Assembly (NCBI RefSeq): GCF_001938985.1
Contig: NZ_MKIN01000021.1
Location: 248,001-312,000 of the forward strand
Source: Gillisella taibaishanensis
GTDB lineage: Bacteria; Pseudomonadota; Alphaproteobacteria; Rhizobiales; Rhizobiaceae
Direction: 5' to 3'
Length of the DNA stretch: 64,000 bases
The position numbers and the translations under genes are program-made. Positions 8,433 through 17,253 of the stretch are shown piece by piece. The notes beneath the pieces are model-generated. The model searched no databases, had not been told where the DNA came from, and saw only the letters and a program-made list of their open reading frames with translations. Numbering within the stretch: the first letter of the stretch is position 1; each line of letters begins with the position of its first letter.

Positions 8433-9389
8433 ATGCGTTTGAACGCCCGAGCCTTTTCCCTTGTCGTTAACCGGCTGCTGATCGCCCTGGTCACGCTGAC
8501 CATCGTGTTGGTGGCCGTGTTCCTGGCAACGACGCTGCTGCCCGGCGATACCGCGACCATGCTGCTCGGCCAGGCTGCGACGCCGGAAGCAGTGGCCGGC
8601 CTGCGCCAGGCCATGCATCTCGATGATCCAGCAGCGCTGCGGTTCCTGCGCTGGGTTTTCGGCCTGCTGCATGGCGATCTCGGCACGTCCTACGCCAACA
8701 ATCTGCCGATCGCCCAGCTGATTTCAGGCCGCTTCGTCAACTCGATGAAGCTAGCGGGCCTGACCTCGCTGTTGGCCGTTCCGATCGCGCTGACGCTCGG
8801 CATCACTTCGGCCATGCTGCGCGGCTCCGTCTATGATCGCTGCGTCACCGTCATCACCATCGGCGTCATCTCGGTGCCCGAATTTATGATCGCTACGTCG
8901 GCGGTGCTGCTGTTTGCCGTCTATCTCAAATGGCTGCCGGCCCTGTCCTTTGCCAATGAAGTGCACAGCTTTTCCGGCATGCTCAGGGTCTATGCCATGC
9001 CGGTGATTACCCTGACCTTCGGGGTCTCGGCCCAGATGATACGCATGACGCGGGCCGCCGTGATCGAAACTCTCGATACGCCCTATGTGGAAATGGCGCT
9101 GCTGAAAGGCGCCTCGCGTCGGCGCATCGTGCTGCGCCATGCGCTGCCCAATGCGCTTGGTCCGATCGTCAATGCCATGGCGCTGTCGCTCTCCTATTTG
9201 CTCGGCGGGGTGATCATCGTCGAGACGATCTTCAACTATCCCGGTATCGCCAAACTGATGGTCGATGCCGTTGCCACCCGCGACCTGCCGCTGATCCAGA
9301 GCTGCGCGATGATCTTCTGCGTCGGCTATCTCGTGCTGATCACCATGGCTGACATCGTTTCCATTCTTTCCAATCCGAGGCTGAGATGA
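8433..9389 (+). CDS. ABC transporter permease, DppB type
   Basis: Inner-membrane permease with about six hydrophobic spans. It shows the family N-terminus RLLIALVTLTIVLVAVF...LLPGDTA and the ATPase-contacting EAA loop EMALLKGASRRRIVLRHALPNAL near residue 225. The start is uncertain: ATG 8433 gives the usual DppB N-terminus (318 residues), while ATG 8352 would add 27 residues atypical for the family, and neither has a well-spaced ribosome site. Its stop overlaps the next permease gene by 4 bases, so the two are translationally coupled. Confidence 0.88.
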   Translation: MRLNARAFSLVVNRLLIALVTLTIVLVAVFLATTLLPGDTATMLLGQAATPEAVAGLRQAMHLDDPAALRFLRWVFGLLHGDLGTSYANNLPIAQLISGRFVNSMKLAGLTSLLAVPIALTLGITSAMLRGSVYDRCVTVITIGVISVPEFMIATSAVLLFAVYLKWLPALSFANEVHSFSGMLRVYAMPVITLTFGVSAQMIRMTRAAVIETLDTPYVEMALLKGASRRRIVLRHALPNALGPIVNAMALSLSYLLGGVIIVETIFNYPGIAKLMVDAVATRDLPLIQSCAMIFCVGYLVLITMADIVSILSNPRLR

Positions 9390-10276
9390 CCATGACGCCA
9401 TCGCCGGCACCGATTGCCACCGAAACCAACCCCGCCAAAGCCCTTGCGACCAGCCGCAAGCCCTTCGGCTATCGCATCAATGCGGTCGGCATTATCGGCC
9501 TCGCCGTCATCCTCGCCTGGGCATTGGTGGCGCTGTTTGCGCCACTCCTCATTCCCCACCCGGTCGGCGAGATCGTCGATTTCGACTATTTCGGCCCGAT
9601 GAGCGACAAGCTCTGGCTTGGGTCTGACTATCTTGGCCGGGACATGCTGTCGCGTATCCTGATGGGCGCGCGCTACACGGTCGGCATTTCGCTCGCCGCC
9701 GTCACCATCGCCTGCTTTTCCGGCGTCGTGCTCGGCATGATCGCCGCCGTCGCAGGTGGCTGGATCGACACGGTGCTGAGCCGCTTTCTCGACGCGATGA
9801 ACTCGATCCCGAGCAAGCTGTTCGGCCTCGTCGTCGTTGCCGCCGTCGGCTCCTCTATCCCTGTCCTTGTCATCACGCTGTCGGTAATCTACACCCCCGG
9901 CGCCTATCGCTTCGCCCGGGCGCTTGCCGTCAATATCAATGCGATGGACTTCATCACGGTCGCGCGCATCCGTGGCGAAAACATCTTCTACATCATCCGC
10001 GCCGAGATCCTGCCGAATATAACCGGCCCGGTTCTTGCCGATCTTGGCCTTCGCTTCGTGTTCATTGTGCTGCTGTTGTCAGGCCTTTCCTTCCTCGGGC
10101 TTGGCGTACAGCCGCCGAATGCCGATTGGGGAGCACTGGTGCGCGAAAATATCGGCGGCCTTCCCTTTGCCGCACCGGCGGTGATCTTTCCGTCGCTGGC
10201 GATTGCGAGCCTGACGATCAGCGTCAACATGCTGATCGACAACCTCCCCAAAAAGATCCGTGACAGGAGCGCATGA
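9386..10276 (+). CDS. ABC transporter permease, DppC type
   Basis: The 296-residue permease carries the DppC signature LGSDYLGRDMLSRILMGARYTVGISLA after the first membrane span. The EAA-type cytoplasmic loop is ITVARIRGENIFYIIRAEILPNI, and the C-terminus has FLGLGVQPPNADWGALV. It overlaps DppB by ATGA upstream and the fused ATPase by ATGA downstream. It forms the heterodimeric channel with the preceding permease. Confidence 0.9.
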   Translation: MTMTPSPAPIATETNPAKALATSRKPFGYRINAVGIIGLAVILAWALVALFAPLLIPHPVGEIVDFDYFGPMSDKLWLGSDYLGRDMLSRILMGARYTVGISLAAVTIACFSGVVLGMIAAVAGGWIDTVLSRFLDAMNSIPSKLFGLVVVAAVGSSIPVLVITLSVIYTPGAYRFARALAVNINAMDFITVARIRGENIFYIIRAEILPNITGPVLADLGLRFVFIVLLLSGLSFLGLGVQPPNADWGALVRENIGGLPFAAPAVIFPSLAIASLTISVNMLIDNLPKKIRDRSA

Positions 10277-11934
10277 TGGCAAACCTCGTCGAAATCCGTG
10301 ATCTGAAAGTGCAGGCGACAACCGATTCCGGTCGCAAGATCGAGATCATCAAGGACGTCAGCCTCGATATCGCCGATGGCGAGATCGTCGCGCTGATCGG
10401 CGAAAGCGGCTCGGGCAAGACCACCATTGCCTTGACCCTGATGGGCCATACCCGCCCCGGCTGTCGCATCACCGGCGGCACGGTCCGTGTTGGTGGCAAG
10501 GACATGGCGGCATTGAGCGAAAAAGAGCGCGCCCGCATTCGCGGCACGGAAGTCGCCTATGTGCCGCAATCGGCTGCCGCTGCTTTCAACCCGGCCATCA
10601 AGATCATGGACCAAGTGGTCGAGATCACCCAGATCCATGGGCTGATGTCCAAGGACGCGGCGCAGGTCCGCGCGGTGGAATTGTTCAAGGCGCTGTCACT
10701 GCCTAATCCTGAAACTATCGGCTCGCGCTATCCGCATCAGGTTTCCGGCGGCCAATTGCAGCGGCTTTCTGCGGCCATGGCGCTGATCGGTGGACCCAAA
10801 CTGGTGATTTTCGACGAGCCTACGACGGCGCTCGACGTCACCACCCAGATCGAAGTGCTTCGCGCCTTCAAATCCGTGATGCGCAAGGACGGGATATCCG
10901 GCGTCTATGTCTCGCATGACCTCGCCGTCGTTGCCCAGATCGCCGACCGGATCGTCGTGCTGAAGGGCGGCGAAGTGCAGGAGACCGGCACGACCGAAGC
11001 CCTGCTTGCCGATGCCCAGCATCCCTATACCCGCGAGCTTCTCTCCGCGTTCGAGCCCAAGCAGCGCGCCGCCCGCACGCAGGATCGCGAGGGGGTGAAG
11101 CCCCTGCTCGAAATCGAGGACCTGGTCGCCGGCTATGGCGAGCGCCAGGCCGATGGGTTGCCGCTGGTCAAGGCGGTGCAATCCGTCAGCCTGATGGTGC
11201 ATAACGGGCGCAATCTCGGCATTATCGGGGAATCCGGCTGCGGCAAGTCGACCCTTGCCCGCAGCATCGCCGGCATCCTGCCATCGGCGGCTGGCCATAT
11301 CATCTTCAACGGTCGCGAACTCGGCCGTCATGCCAGGGAGCGCAGCCGAGATCAGCTGCGCGAAATGCAGATCGTCTTCCAGTCCGCCGATACAGCGCTT
11401 AATCCGGCCAAGTCGATCGAGGACATTCTGGGCCGGCCGCTGACCTTCTATCACGGCATGAAGGGCAAGGCCCGCGATGCCCGCATCGACCAACTGCTTG
11501 ATATGGTGCATTTGCCGAAGGGCCTACGCCACCGCCGCCCCTCGGAGCTCTCAGGCGGACAAAAGCAGCGGATCAACTTTGCCCGCGCCTTGGCGGCAGA
11601 GCCCAAGCTGATCCTTTGCGACGAGATCACCTCGGCGCTCGATACCGTGGTTGCCGCTGCGATCATCGATCTTCTCAAGGAATTGCAGCGCGAGCTTGGA
11701 CTGTCCTATATCTTCATCAGCCACGATCTCTCGGTGGTGGAAGCGATCTGCGATGAAGTGGTCGTGATGTATCGCGGCGAGAAGGTAGAGCAGATCGCGC
11801 CGCAGTCGCTCAGCAGGCCGCAGCATCCCTATTCAAAACTGCTGTTTTCCTCGGTTCCGAAACTCGACCCAACCTGGCTCGACGGGCTGGTGCAGGACCC
11901 TGAACTCGTCAAAGCCTATCAGGTCGCTCCCTGA
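10273..11934 (+). CDS. Fused double ABC ATPase, DppD-DppF type
   Basis: The 553-residue protein joins two complete nucleotide-binding domains. Domain 1 (about 1-265) has Walker A GESGSGKTT, signature VSGGQLQRLS and Walker B LVIFDEPTTALD. Domain 2 (about 275-550) has Walker A GESGCGKST, signature LSGGQKQRI and LILCDEITSALD. Each ends with the HPYTREL or HPYSKLL element of oligopeptide transporters. It powers the adjacent DppB/DppC pair, and the fusion replaces separate dppD and dppF genes. Its 3' end overlaps that of the convergent GntR gene by 26 bases. Confidence 0.93.
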   Translation: MMANLVEIRDLKVQATTDSGRKIEIIKDVSLDIADGEIVALIGESGSGKTTIALTLMGHTRPGCRITGGTVRVGGKDMAALSEKERARIRGTEVAYVPQSAAAAFNPAIKIMDQVVEITQIHGLMSKDAAQVRAVELFKALSLPNPETIGSRYPHQVSGGQLQRLSAAMALIGGPKLVIFDEPTTALDVTTQIEVLRAFKSVMRKDGISGVYVSHDLAVVAQIADRIVVLKGGEVQETGTTEALLADAQHPYTRELLSAFEPKQRAARTQDREGVKPLLEIEDLVAGYGERQADGLPLVKAVQSVSLMVHNGRNLGIIGESGCGKSTLARSIAGILPSAAGHIIFNGRELGRHARERSRDQLREMQIVFQSADTALNPAKSIEDILGRPLTFYHGMKGKARDARIDQLLDMVHLPKGLRHRRPSELSGGQKQRINFARALAAEPKLILCDEITSALDTVVAAAIIDLLKELQRELGLSYIFISHDLSVVEAICDEVVVMYRGEKVEQIAPQSLSRPQHPYSKLLFSSVPKLDPTWLDGLVQDPELVKAYQVAP

Positions 11935-12619
11935 TAGGAATTGCCGCAGACTCCTCATGGGTAAAAGCGCTGCTGGCATCACCGACGATCGCCACATGGC
12001 GATAGGCGGCATCGGCTGCAGCTGCCCTGTCGCCGCGCAGGATCGCGGTGACGATCGCATCATGCTCCCCAAAGGATAGCGACAAGCGGCCGGTCAGCCT
12101 GAACTGCGCCCGCCGAAACGGCGCTAGCCGCGAGCGGGTCTGGGTGACCAGTTCGAGAACATGCTGATTGTGGGCGCCCTCATAGATGCGGTTGTGAAAC
12201 TCGACATTATACGCAGAGTAATCTTCCGCGTGCCCCGACTGCACGATGCGGATCGATGCGCGGTGCATGCGCTCCAGCGAGCGGCGCTCCTCCAGGGTCA
12301 TCCGCTCCGCCGCCAGTTTGGCGCAAACCGATTCCAGCTCCGCCATCGCTTCGAACATCGAGGTCAGGAAGCCGCCGGTCACATTGGTCACCACGGCGCT
12401 CTTGTTTGGCTGGCGCTCGACCAGGCCCATGGCGCAAAGCTGGCGAAGCGCCTCGCGCACCGGCGTGCGCGACACCTCAAACCGTGCGGCAAGCGTCCCC
12501 TCGTCCAGCTTTTCATCGGGTTTCAATTCGCCGACAACAATAAGGTCGGCAATGGCCCGCACCATTTGTTCGACGGTATTGCCAGCGCGAACCAGTCCGC
12601 GGGCTTTCAGCTGGGTCAT
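11909..12619 (-). CDS. GntR-family transcriptional regulator, FCD (FadR/VanR) subgroup
   Basis: The roughly 236-residue regulator has an N-terminal winged helix (ADLIVVGELKPDEKLDEGTLAARF then VSRTPVREALRQLCAMGLVE) and an all-helical FCD domain. The FCD metal/ligand residues can be seen in YNVEFHNRIYEGAHN, SFGEHDAIV and AYRHVAIV. The start at MTQLKARG was chosen for its GGGGACG ribosome site; upstream ATGs at 12646 and 12685 are possible. It is divergent from the cyanurate/biuret operon, with a 347-base intergenic region holding TGCAT-type palindromes and a sigma-54 promoter. It most likely regulates that operon, probably with a pathway compound as effector (inference). Confidence 0.88.
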   Translation of the reverse strand: MTQLKARGLVRAGNTVEQMVRAIADLIVVGELKPDEKLDEGTLAARFEVSRTPVREALRQLCAMGLVERQPNKSAVVTNVTGGFLTSMFEAMAELESVCAKLAAERMTLEERRSLERMHRASIRIVQSGHAEDYSAYNVEFHNRIYEGAHNQHVLELVTQTRSRLAPFRRAQFRLTGRLSLSFGEHDAIVTAILRGDRAAAADAAYRHVAIVGDASSAFTHEESAAIPIRERPDRL

Positions 12620-12641
12620 TGCAACGTCCCCGACATCCAAG

Positions 12642-12649
12642 TGCATGCA
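12642..12649. promoter_or_regulatory. Candidate GntR/FCD operator (TGCATGCA palindrome) near gntR start
   Basis: A perfect 8-bp palindrome TGCATGCA sits 23 bases upstream of the chosen gntR start. Related sequences GTGCATACAC (12814-12823) and TTGCATACAC (12893-12902) occur in the same intergenic region, the last overlapping the -12 element of the sigma-54 promoter. FCD regulators usually bind short A/T-centred palindromes of this kind. No binding data are available here. Confidence 0.4.
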
Positions 12650-12881
12650 ATTTAACGCATCACGTATCCGTCCGTTATATCTCACTTACCCACTGATTTC
12701 AAAGCGGCATTTTTGTCTCAATCACAACTTTTAGGATGCAATACCGAATTTCTCCTCAAGGTGTGGGCGATATTTACATCATCGCCTATTTTTTATTCAA
12801 CATGCTTCGCAAAGTGCATACACATTTTATTGCCAACTCCAGCTCTACCAGACCCGCTGATTTTATAGGGTGATTCCGATT

Positions 12882-12897
12882 TGGCACGGCCATTGCA
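12882..12897 (+). promoter_or_regulatory. Sigma-54 (RpoN) promoter for the cyanurate/biuret operon
   Basis: TGGCAC, five bases, then TTGCA matches the -24/-12 consensus TGGCAC-N5-TTGCW with GG and GC exactly 12 apart. It lies about 70 bases before the binding-protein start, on the correct strand. Sigma-54 promoters need an activator such as NtrC. An imperfect TGC-N10-GCA element at about 12804-12819 is at a plausible distance, but its spacing differs from the usual NtrC site. Confidence 0.8.
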
Positions 12898-12966
12898 TAC
12901 ACTTTGTCAATCAGTCGACACCGGACCTGATCACCACAGCCAGGCCGGACACAAAGGGGAACCGCC

Positions 12967-14091
12967 ATGACCAAATTGCCGTCCTTCACCCGCCGTCATT
13001 TTCTTCAGACCTCGGCGCTTGGCGCCGCAGCCACCATTGCCGCTCCCGGTGCATTGCGGTCCGCTCAGGCCGCAGATCTCACCGTCGGCTTCATCTATGT
13101 CGGCCCGAAGGACGACTATGGCTATAACCAGGCCCATGCCGAGGGCGCCGCCGTGGTCAAGGCGCTGTCGGGCGTGACCGTCGTTGAAGAGGAAAACGTG
13201 CCCGAGACCGTCGATGTCCAGAAGACGATGGAATCGATGATCAACCTTGATGGGGCCAGCCTGCTGTTTCCGACCTCCTTCGGCTATTTCGACCCCCATA
13301 TGCTGGCCGTCGCCGCGAAATATCCCAAGGTGCAGTTCCGTCATTGCGGCGGCCTCTGGCAGAAGGACAAGAACCCCGACAACACCGGCAGCTATTTCGG
13401 CTACATCTTCCAGGGCCAGTATCTGAACGGCATCACCGCCGCCTATGCCACCAAGACCAATAAGATCGGCTTTGTCGCCGCAAAGCCGATCCCGCAGGTG
13501 GTACAGAACATCAATGCCTTCCTGCTTGGCGCCCGCTCGGTTGATCCGGCCATCACCTGCCAGGTGATCTTCACCGGCGAGTGGTCACTGGCCGTCAAGG
13601 AAGCAGAAGCCACCAATGCGCTGGTCGACCAGGGCGTCGACGTCATCACCTGCCATGTCGATAGCCCGAAGGTCGTGGTGCAGACCGCCGCGGGCCGCGG
13701 CGCCTTCGTCTGCGGCTATCACGCCAACCAGAGCCCGCTGGCGCCCGAGAAATACCTGACCGGCGCCGAATGGGCCTGGGGCAATGTCTACACGGACTTC
13801 GTCAAGAAGGCGCAGGCCGGCGAAAAGCTTGGCAATTTCGTCCGCGGCGGCCTGAAGGACGGCTTCGTCAAGATGAGCCCACTCGGCCCCGGTGTCTCCG
13901 CTGAGGCCCGCACCCACTTCGAAAGCACGCTTGCGACGATGAAGGCCGGCGGCTTCACCGTGTTCAAGGGCGGCCAGAAGGACAACAAGGGCAATGTCGT
14001 CATCCCCGCCGGCAAGGACTATGCGGAAGACGCCATCGAGCTCGAAAGCATGAACTATCTTGTCGATGGTGTCGCAGGCTCGATGGGCTGA
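12967..14091 (+). CDS. BMP-family ABC transporter substrate-binding protein
   Basis: The 374-residue periplasmic protein has a Tat-like leader (FTRRHFLQTSALGAAATIAAP, processed near AQA-AD). The mature part fits the basic-membrane-protein/PnrA family: LTVGFIYVGPKDDYGYNQAH at the N-terminus, NTGSYFGYIFQGQYLNGITA and KIGFVAAKPIPQVVQNINAF. This family usually binds nucleosides or purine-like rings, consistent with uptake of a triazine or ureide. It is the first gene of the operon behind the sigma-54 promoter, with AAGGGGAA as ribosome site. Cyanuric acid or biuret as ligand is inferred from the downstream enzymes. Confidence 0.9.
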   Translation: MTKLPSFTRRHFLQTSALGAAATIAAPGALRSAQAADLTVGFIYVGPKDDYGYNQAHAEGAAVVKALSGVTVVEEENVPETVDVQKTMESMINLDGASLLFPTSFGYFDPHMLAVAAKYPKVQFRHCGGLWQKDKNPDNTGSYFGYIFQGQYLNGITAAYATKTNKIGFVAAKPIPQVVQNINAFLLGARSVDPAITCQVIFTGEWSLAVKEAEATNALVDQGVDVITCHVDSPKVVVQTAAGRGAFVCGYHANQSPLAPEKYLTGAEWAWGNVYTDFVKKAQAGEKLGNFVRGGLKDGFVKMSPLGPGVSAEARTHFESTLATMKAGGFTVFKGGQKDNKGNVVIPAGKDYAEDAIELESMNYLVDGVAGSMG

Positions 14092-14110
14092 TAGGGTGGA
14101 GCAGCAGGCC

Positions 14111-15286
14111 ATGACGCAGTCCGAGGCCACATCCCAGAAAGGCCAGAGCGCGCCTCTTCTCGGCGCCGAGAGCGCCGCCGGCGAGCGTCGGGGGCTTCGG
14201 CCCCTGGCGGAATGGCTGGCGCGGCGCGCCGAGCCGCTGGCGATCACGCTTCTGGCGATCCTGATTGGGCTTGGCCTGTTCAGCCTGTTCATACTTGCCA
14301 TCGGCAAATCGCCGCTGCAATTGTTCCAGCTGATGTATGCCGGGGGCTTTGGCTCCTGGTTTTCCCTGCAAAACGCCTTGAGCCGGGCAGCACCCCTGCT
14401 GCTGACCGCGCTCTGCGTGGCGCTGCCGGCACGGCTTGGGCTGACCATCATCGGCGCCGAAGGGGCGCTGGTGCTGGGTGGACTTGCCGCCGCAGCCCTT
14501 GCTGTGCCGCTCGCCCCTGGCCTCAGCCCCCCTGTCCTCTGGTTGGTCATGGGGCTCATCTCCATGCTGGCCGGCGGGATCTGGATCGGCTTTGCCGGTG
14601 CGCTCAAGCATTATCGCGGTGTCAACGAAACGATCTCCTCGCTGCTGCTTGCCTATATCGCCATCGCGCTGATGAACCATTTGATCGAAGGGCCGCTGCG
14701 CGATCCCGCCAGCCTCAACAAGCCCTCGACCACGCCGCTCCCGGCCATCGACATGATCGGTAAAATACCGGGCATGGACGTGCATTGGGGTCTCGCTGTC
14801 GGCGTTATCGCCTGCGTCATCTCCTATGTCGTCATCGAATGGACGAGCATCGGCTTTGCCGCCCGCATTGCCGGCGGAAATATGCGCGCTGCCCAGATCC
14901 AGGGACTGCCCGTTGGCCGGCTGATCGTCGGCTTCACGGTGCTGGCTGGCGGCTTCGCCGGTCTGGCCGGCATGATCGAGGTTGCTGCCGTGCAGGGCAG
15001 CGCCAATGGCGCACTCGTCGCCGGCTATGGCTATACCGGCATCCTCGTTGCCTTTCTCGCCCGGCAAAACCCGCTGGCGATCATTCCTGTCGCGATCTTC
15101 CTTGGCGGCATCACCGCCTCGGGCGGCCTGATCCAACGGCGCATGGGCCTGCCGGATGCCACGGTGCTGGTGCTGCAAGGCACACTGTTCGTGGTCATCC
15201 TGTTTTGTGAAACGCTCTATGGCCGGTTCCGCGCATTTAATCCCGAACTGTGGAAACAGCCTGACCTGTCGAAGGGAGACCGCTGA
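14111..15286 (+). CDS. ABC transporter permease, BMP/nucleoside-type (YufP-like)
   Basis: The roughly 391-residue protein has eight or more hydrophobic segments after a cytoplasmic N-terminus. The BPD_transp_2 family signatures are GLTIIGAEGALVLGGLAAAAL, HYRGVNETISSLLLAYIAIALMN and the long AGGNMRAAQIQGLPVGRLIVG loop. It pairs with the next gene to form the channel. ATG 14111 follows GGTGGAG; GTG 14096 is a possible alternative. Its stop overlaps the next start by one base. Confidence 0.88.
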   Translation: MTQSEATSQKGQSAPLLGAESAAGERRGLRPLAEWLARRAEPLAITLLAILIGLGLFSLFILAIGKSPLQLFQLMYAGGFGSWFSLQNALSRAAPLLLTALCVALPARLGLTIIGAEGALVLGGLAAAALAVPLAPGLSPPVLWLVMGLISMLAGGIWIGFAGALKHYRGVNETISSLLLAYIAIALMNHLIEGPLRDPASLNKPSTTPLPAIDMIGKIPGMDVHWGLAVGVIACVISYVVIEWTSIGFAARIAGGNMRAAQIQGLPVGRLIVGFTVLAGGFAGLAGMIEVAAVQGSANGALVAGYGYTGILVAFLARQNPLAIIPVAIFLGGITASGGLIQRRMGLPDATVLVLQGTLFVVILFCETLYGRFRAFNPELWKQPDLSKGDR

Positions 15287-16212
15287 TGGACGATAGCGCG
15301 CTTGGCCTCTGGGGCGTGCCGCTGGCAATCTTGGCCGGCGCCATCCGGGTCTCCACCCCCTTCATTTTCGTCAGCCTCGGCGAGACCCTGACGGAACGCT
15401 CGGGCCGCATCAATCTCGGCCTCGAAGGCACCCTCGTCTTCGGTGCCATGGCGGCTTACGCCGTGGCCGTCATGACAGGATCGCCCTGGGCAGGCGTTGG
15501 CGCCGCCATGGTCGCCGGCAGCCTGTTCGGCTTCGTGCATGGGTTCATCTGCAAGTTTCCGAAGGTCAACGATATCGCCATCGGCATTGCGATGATGCAG
15601 TTCGGCCTCGGCCTCGCCTTCTTCTTCGGCAAGCCCTTCATCCAGCCGGTTGCGCCGAAACTGCCGGTTATCCCGCTCGGGTTCTGGTCGCATATCGCCC
15701 AGGTTCAGGCGGCGCTGACCATCAATATCCTCTTCGTGATCGGCCTCATACTGGCCGTCGTGCTCTGGTGGGGGCTGAAGAACACCCGCATCGGTCTCAT
15801 CCTGCGCGTTGTCGGCGACAGTTCGGACGCCGCGCGGGCCATGGGCATCAACCCGGATCGGGTGCGGCTTATCGCTACCATGGCCGGCGGCGCGCTGGCG
15901 GCCGTTGGCGGCGCCTATCTCTCGTTGTTCTACCCCGGCGCATGGAACGAGCGGATTTCCTCGGGCCAGGGCCTGATGGCTGTGGCGCTAGTGATTTTTG
16001 CTCGCTGGAACCCGCTTGGCTGCGTCGCCGCATCGCTGCTGTTCGGCGGCGCAGGCGCGCTTGGTCCGGCGCTGCAATCAGTCGGTGTCAGCGAGGGCTA
16101 CTATCTCTTCTACGCCGCACCCTATGTGCTGACGCTGATCATCCTGATCATCACATCCTCGCCGACCCGGGCACTATCAGGCGCGCCGGCGGCACTCTCT
16201 TTGACGAAATAG
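15286..16212 (+). CDS. ABC transporter permease, BMP/nucleoside-type (YufQ-like)
   Basis: The 308-residue integral membrane protein carries the second-permease signature ETLTERSGRINLGLEGTLVFGAMAAY and the coupling region RVVGDSSDAARAMGINPDRVRLIATMAGGALAAVGGAYLS. It follows its partner permease directly and precedes the formamidase gene by 15 bases. It imports the ligand bound by the BMP protein. Confidence 0.9.
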   Translation: MDDSALGLWGVPLAILAGAIRVSTPFIFVSLGETLTERSGRINLGLEGTLVFGAMAAYAVAVMTGSPWAGVGAAMVAGSLFGFVHGFICKFPKVNDIAIGIAMMQFGLGLAFFFGKPFIQPVAPKLPVIPLGFWSHIAQVQAALTINILFVIGLILAVVLWWGLKNTRIGLILRVVGDSSDAARAMGINPDRVRLIATMAGGALAAVGGAYLSLFYPGAWNERISSGQGLMAVALVIFARWNPLGCVAASLLFGGAGALGPALQSVGVSEGYYLFYAAPYVLTLIILIITSSPTRALSGAPAALSLTK

Positions 16213-16227
16213 CCACAGGAGGTTCCC

Positions 16228-17244
16228 ATGAACGGATTGGGCGGATTGAACAAATCGGAACACGGCGTCGGCATCGGCCTCGTGCAGCTGCAATTGCCGG
16301 TGACAGTGACGCCTGAAGACCTGGCGCGCCAGACGCAGGTGATCGTCGATCTCGTCGGCAAGGCGCGGCGCAACCAGCCGGGCATGGATCTGGTTGTCTT
16401 CCCGGAATATGCCCTGCATGGCCTGTCGATGGACATCAACCCCGACATCATGTGCCGGCTGGACGGACCGGAGGTCGCAGCCTTCAAACAGGCCTGCAAA
16501 ACCAACCGGATCTGGGGCTGCTTTTCCATCATGGAATACAATCCCGGCGGCATGCCGTACAATTCCGGCATCGTCATCGACGACCAGGGCGAGCTGAAAC
16601 TCTATTATCGCAAGATGCATCCCTGGGTGCCCGTCGAGCCGTGGGAGCCCGGCGATCTCGGAATTCCCGTCATCGACGGCCCGAAGGGCGCCAAGCTGGC
16701 GCTGATCATCTGCCACGATGGCATGTTCCCGGAAATGGCCCGTGAATGCGCCTATAAGGGTGCCGAAATCATGATCCGCACGGCAGGCTATACCGCGCCG
16801 ATTCGCGAATCCTGGCGCTTCACCAACCAATCGAATGCCTTCTGCAATCTGATGGTCACGGCCAATGTCTGCATGTGCGGCTCCGATGGCACTTTCGACA
16901 GCATGGGCGAAGGGATGATCTGCAATTTCGACGGCACGATCATCGCCCACGGCACATCCAGCCGGGTCAACGAAATCATCACCGCCGAAGTGCGCCCCGA
17001 TCTGGTGCGCGAGGCCCGGCTGGGCTGGGGCGTCGAAAACAACATCTACCAGTTCGGCCATCGCGGCTATGTCGCGGTTGCCGGCGGCGCGCAGGATGCG
17101 CCTTACACCTATATGCACGACCTGATCGCGGGCCGGTATCGGCTGCCCTGGGAGGATAAGGTCAAGATCACCGACGGCACGGTCTGCGGCTTCGACAAGC
17201 CCACCCGCCGTTACGGCGACACGGCCAAATCCGCAGCCGAATAG
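16228..17244 (+). CDS. amiF: Formamidase, nitrilase superfamily (AmiF-like)
   Basis: The 338-residue cytoplasmic amidase has the nitrilase triad at expected positions: Glu60 in VVFPEYALHG, Lys129 in YYRKMHPW and Cys162 in LIICHDGMFPE. Length and C-terminal extension match the AmiF formamidases and aliphatic amidases, which hydrolyse formamide (or short amides) to the acid and ammonia. A strong AGGAGG site precedes the ATG. Its place between the importer permeases and biuret hydrolase suggests a further ammonia-releasing step or a parallel amide substrate. An unrelated FmdA-type amidase lies at 40525. Confidence 0.88.
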   Translation: MNGLGGLNKSEHGVGIGLVQLQLPVTVTPEDLARQTQVIVDLVGKARRNQPGMDLVVFPEYALHGLSMDINPDIMCRLDGPEVAAFKQACKTNRIWGCFSIMEYNPGGMPYNSGIVIDDQGELKLYYRKMHPWVPVEPWEPGDLGIPVIDGPKGAKLALIICHDGMFPEMARECAYKGAEIMIRTAGYTAPIRESWRFTNQSNAFCNLMVTANVCMCGSDGTFDSMGEGMICNFDGTIIAHGTSSRVNEIITAEVRPDLVREARLGWGVENNIYQFGHRGYVAVAGGAQDAPYTYMHDLIAGRYRLPWEDKVKITDGTVCGFDKPTRRYGDTAKSAAE

Positions 17245-17253
17245 GAGATGTTC

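Noticed and set aside
14000..15328. 442-codon minus-strand open frame
   Set aside because: Antisense to the BMP-type permease; Gln/Arg/Asp-rich shadow composition.
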